From NCBI GenBank assembly GCA_003993805.1, contig RSEF01000014.1, positions 4,334,712 through 4,398,711 on the forward strand: DNA of 64,000 nucleotides. Direction: 5' to 3'. Every line of letters begins with the position of its first letter. Position 1 is the stretch's first letter. Below, in pieces: positions 62,600 to 64,000 of the stretch. A program made the translations under genes and the position numbers. The stretch is from Himantopus leucocephalus (taxonomy: Eukaryota; Chordata; Aves; Charadriiformes; Recurvirostridae). The notes beneath the pieces are model-generated. The model had not been told where the DNA came from and did no database searches. It was given only the letters and a program-made list of their open reading frames with translations.

Positions 62600-62900
62600 A
62601 AGCCTGAGTATCGTCCCGCTTAGTCGGTGGTGATATTAAAAATAAACATAATGCAAACAGGATAATGTTGAACAGGTAAGCCATGATTTTAGTATTATAC
62701 AGGACATGTAATCTGCAGGATAATTAGTTTATTAAAAATATACTGGAACCAGATATTCCAGGTACAGTCTGTGTTGTGTCAGCCTGATGACATCTAAGTG
62801 GGTTATGCACTTCATGACTTGTCAATCCATAGTTGTTCTGCTGTTATAAAGCTCTAAAATTGATCTAGTTAACTTTATCATTATCTAAAGAAAGAACTTT
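62600..62900. promoter_or_regulatory. AT-rich block, possible conserved non-coding element
   Basis: Non-repetitive AT-rich stretch with GATATTAAAAATAAACATAATG near 62631-62652, TAATTA at 62721-62726 and AATTGATCTAGTTAAC near 62859-62874. It has no coding signal and no known repeat. The call is inference from composition. Confidence 0.2.
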
Positions 62901-64000
62901 GAGTGGCTGAACAAAGTGCTCTGAACTCCATGGCTCCATCCATCATCTTGTCCTAAGGACCTTGCTGTCTTGCTTTCTTGGAACTGGCTTCTGTTCAGAA
63001 AGAGATTAAGCAGCAAGTCTTCAAAAGGGAGATAAAAAGCAGAACTATGGGCTGTGCTTGGCTTTGTTCAGCAACTTCTACCTCCCTCCTTTGGAGCAAG
63101 GAGGGACGGGTGGAGAAGCCGGCCTCTGCAGCCGAACAAGGCACGGGGTGGAAGAAATCACAGCGTCGGAGAGAACAGTCTGCGCTGGCATGCACTCAGT
63201 TACTACTGCGTTAACAAGCGGACGTTGTTCAGGGGAAACATGGTAATCAGGTTTATCTGCACACTGTCCCTGTTTAGGTTTCACAGCCGTGTCCCTTGTC
63301 CCTGCAGGAACTGGCTGAGACACCAGCTACTAACAATGGGGATAAGCGGGCACGGCGCGCTCCTGGTGTCAGCCTGACCCTCCTTTACTCTTTTATCACT
63401 GTGTTAACTAAACATGTTTACTGTAAGGAAGTTCTAATACATCTAAACATTTCCTGCTGCCTGAAATATGTTCTGTCAAATACAGCTGAGACAAGAGCAA
63501 GACTAAGAGAAATGCCCAAAGAAATTAGGCATTTCTAACGCCCCGTGTGATGGCCAATCAGCTAAGGTGTTCGTTAAGGTCTTGCATGCTGGGAAGGGGT
63601 ATGACACTGAAGACTGGATGTTACTTCACACTGTTTGATGTATGAAAAGGGAAATCTTTTGGAAAAGGGTCGCTTCTGTCTACTGGAAGACCAGCAGGAA
63701 CACTTGTAAATCAGAGTAACAGCACAGCTAATGGTATACATACACCAGCAGATCATATGGTGGGCCCGATTCAAATGAGACTCAATTAAGCGGCGCTGCT
63801 TAGGGCAGCCCCAGATGTGGGTGGTGTGAAACTCAGTGACCCTCCTCGTCTCTCTGTCGGGCTGCAGAAGCTGGGTGCACACTGCTGGCACACAGCACTG
63901 GTGGGTGCTGGAAGGACTGTAAGGCAAATATTCCAGGCGTATAAAGGCACCATTGCTCCTACAAGTGTGAGTTCAAGGTATGATATACTTCAGTGCATTT
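62901..64000. other. Unique non-coding sequence, no gene seen
   Basis: No recognised gene. A phrase near 63764 (GGGCCCGATTCAAATG) resembles a MITE-like outer arm but no partner arm is visible. Confidence 0.5.

Overview
The window looks like a gene-free stretch of a bird nuclear genome, either an intergenic desert or the inside of a very long intron. Three kinds of evidence point to a bird. There are CR1 LINE fragments of the avian type, including a 5'-truncated 3' end finishing in the ATTCTATG-type octamer and a minus-strand copy opening with the familiar CACAGAATAG / GGGAGGGACC 3' end. Recognisable repeat density is very low. There are several degenerate palindromic MITE-like repeats of a kind I know from sauropsid genomes. 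I see nothing bacterial, no viral genome, no CRISPR array, and no rRNA or tRNA gene.

Layout. 1-7 kb: unique sequence with one MIR fragment and one speculative exon (6765-6971). 7.2-7.46 kb: a 132-bp near-identical direct duplication separated by a single N, most likely an assembly artefact. 7.5-23.6 kb: unique sequence with AT-rich blocks that resemble conserved non-coding elements, a speculative exon at 15811-16081 beside a small CpG-rich islet, and a 61-base T run. 23.6-24.7 kb: a long, old CR1 on the minus strand. 24.7-34.4 kb: mostly featureless, with one MITE-like palindrome. 34.4-34.9 kb: a younger CR1 3' end followed by an old unclassified repeat. 35.6-37.3 kb: two TAATTA-rich blocks flanking a short reading frame that carries a Ty3/gypsy RNase H signature. 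41335-41434: a 100-N gap. 42.7-45.7 kb: AT-rich sequence, three MITE-like copies and a CR1 fragment. 45.7-64 kb: unique sequence with homopolymer trouble spots (46601-46624, 49841-49893), an unexplained 109-codon minus-strand frame (52480-52809), a CpG-rich islet (56230-56410), further MITE-like pieces and an AT-rich block at 62600-62900.

No protein-coding gene can be called with confidence. The open frames present are mostly 60-190 codons, resemble no family I recognise, and fit chance expectation for 64 kb of non-coding DNA. Any function here is more likely cis-regulatory, but I cannot measure conservation from one sequence, so all regulatory calls are low-confidence. The most unusual item is the gypsy-like RNase H remnant at about 36.5 kb, placed directly behind a strong splice-acceptor-like sequence and between two homeodomain-site-rich blocks.
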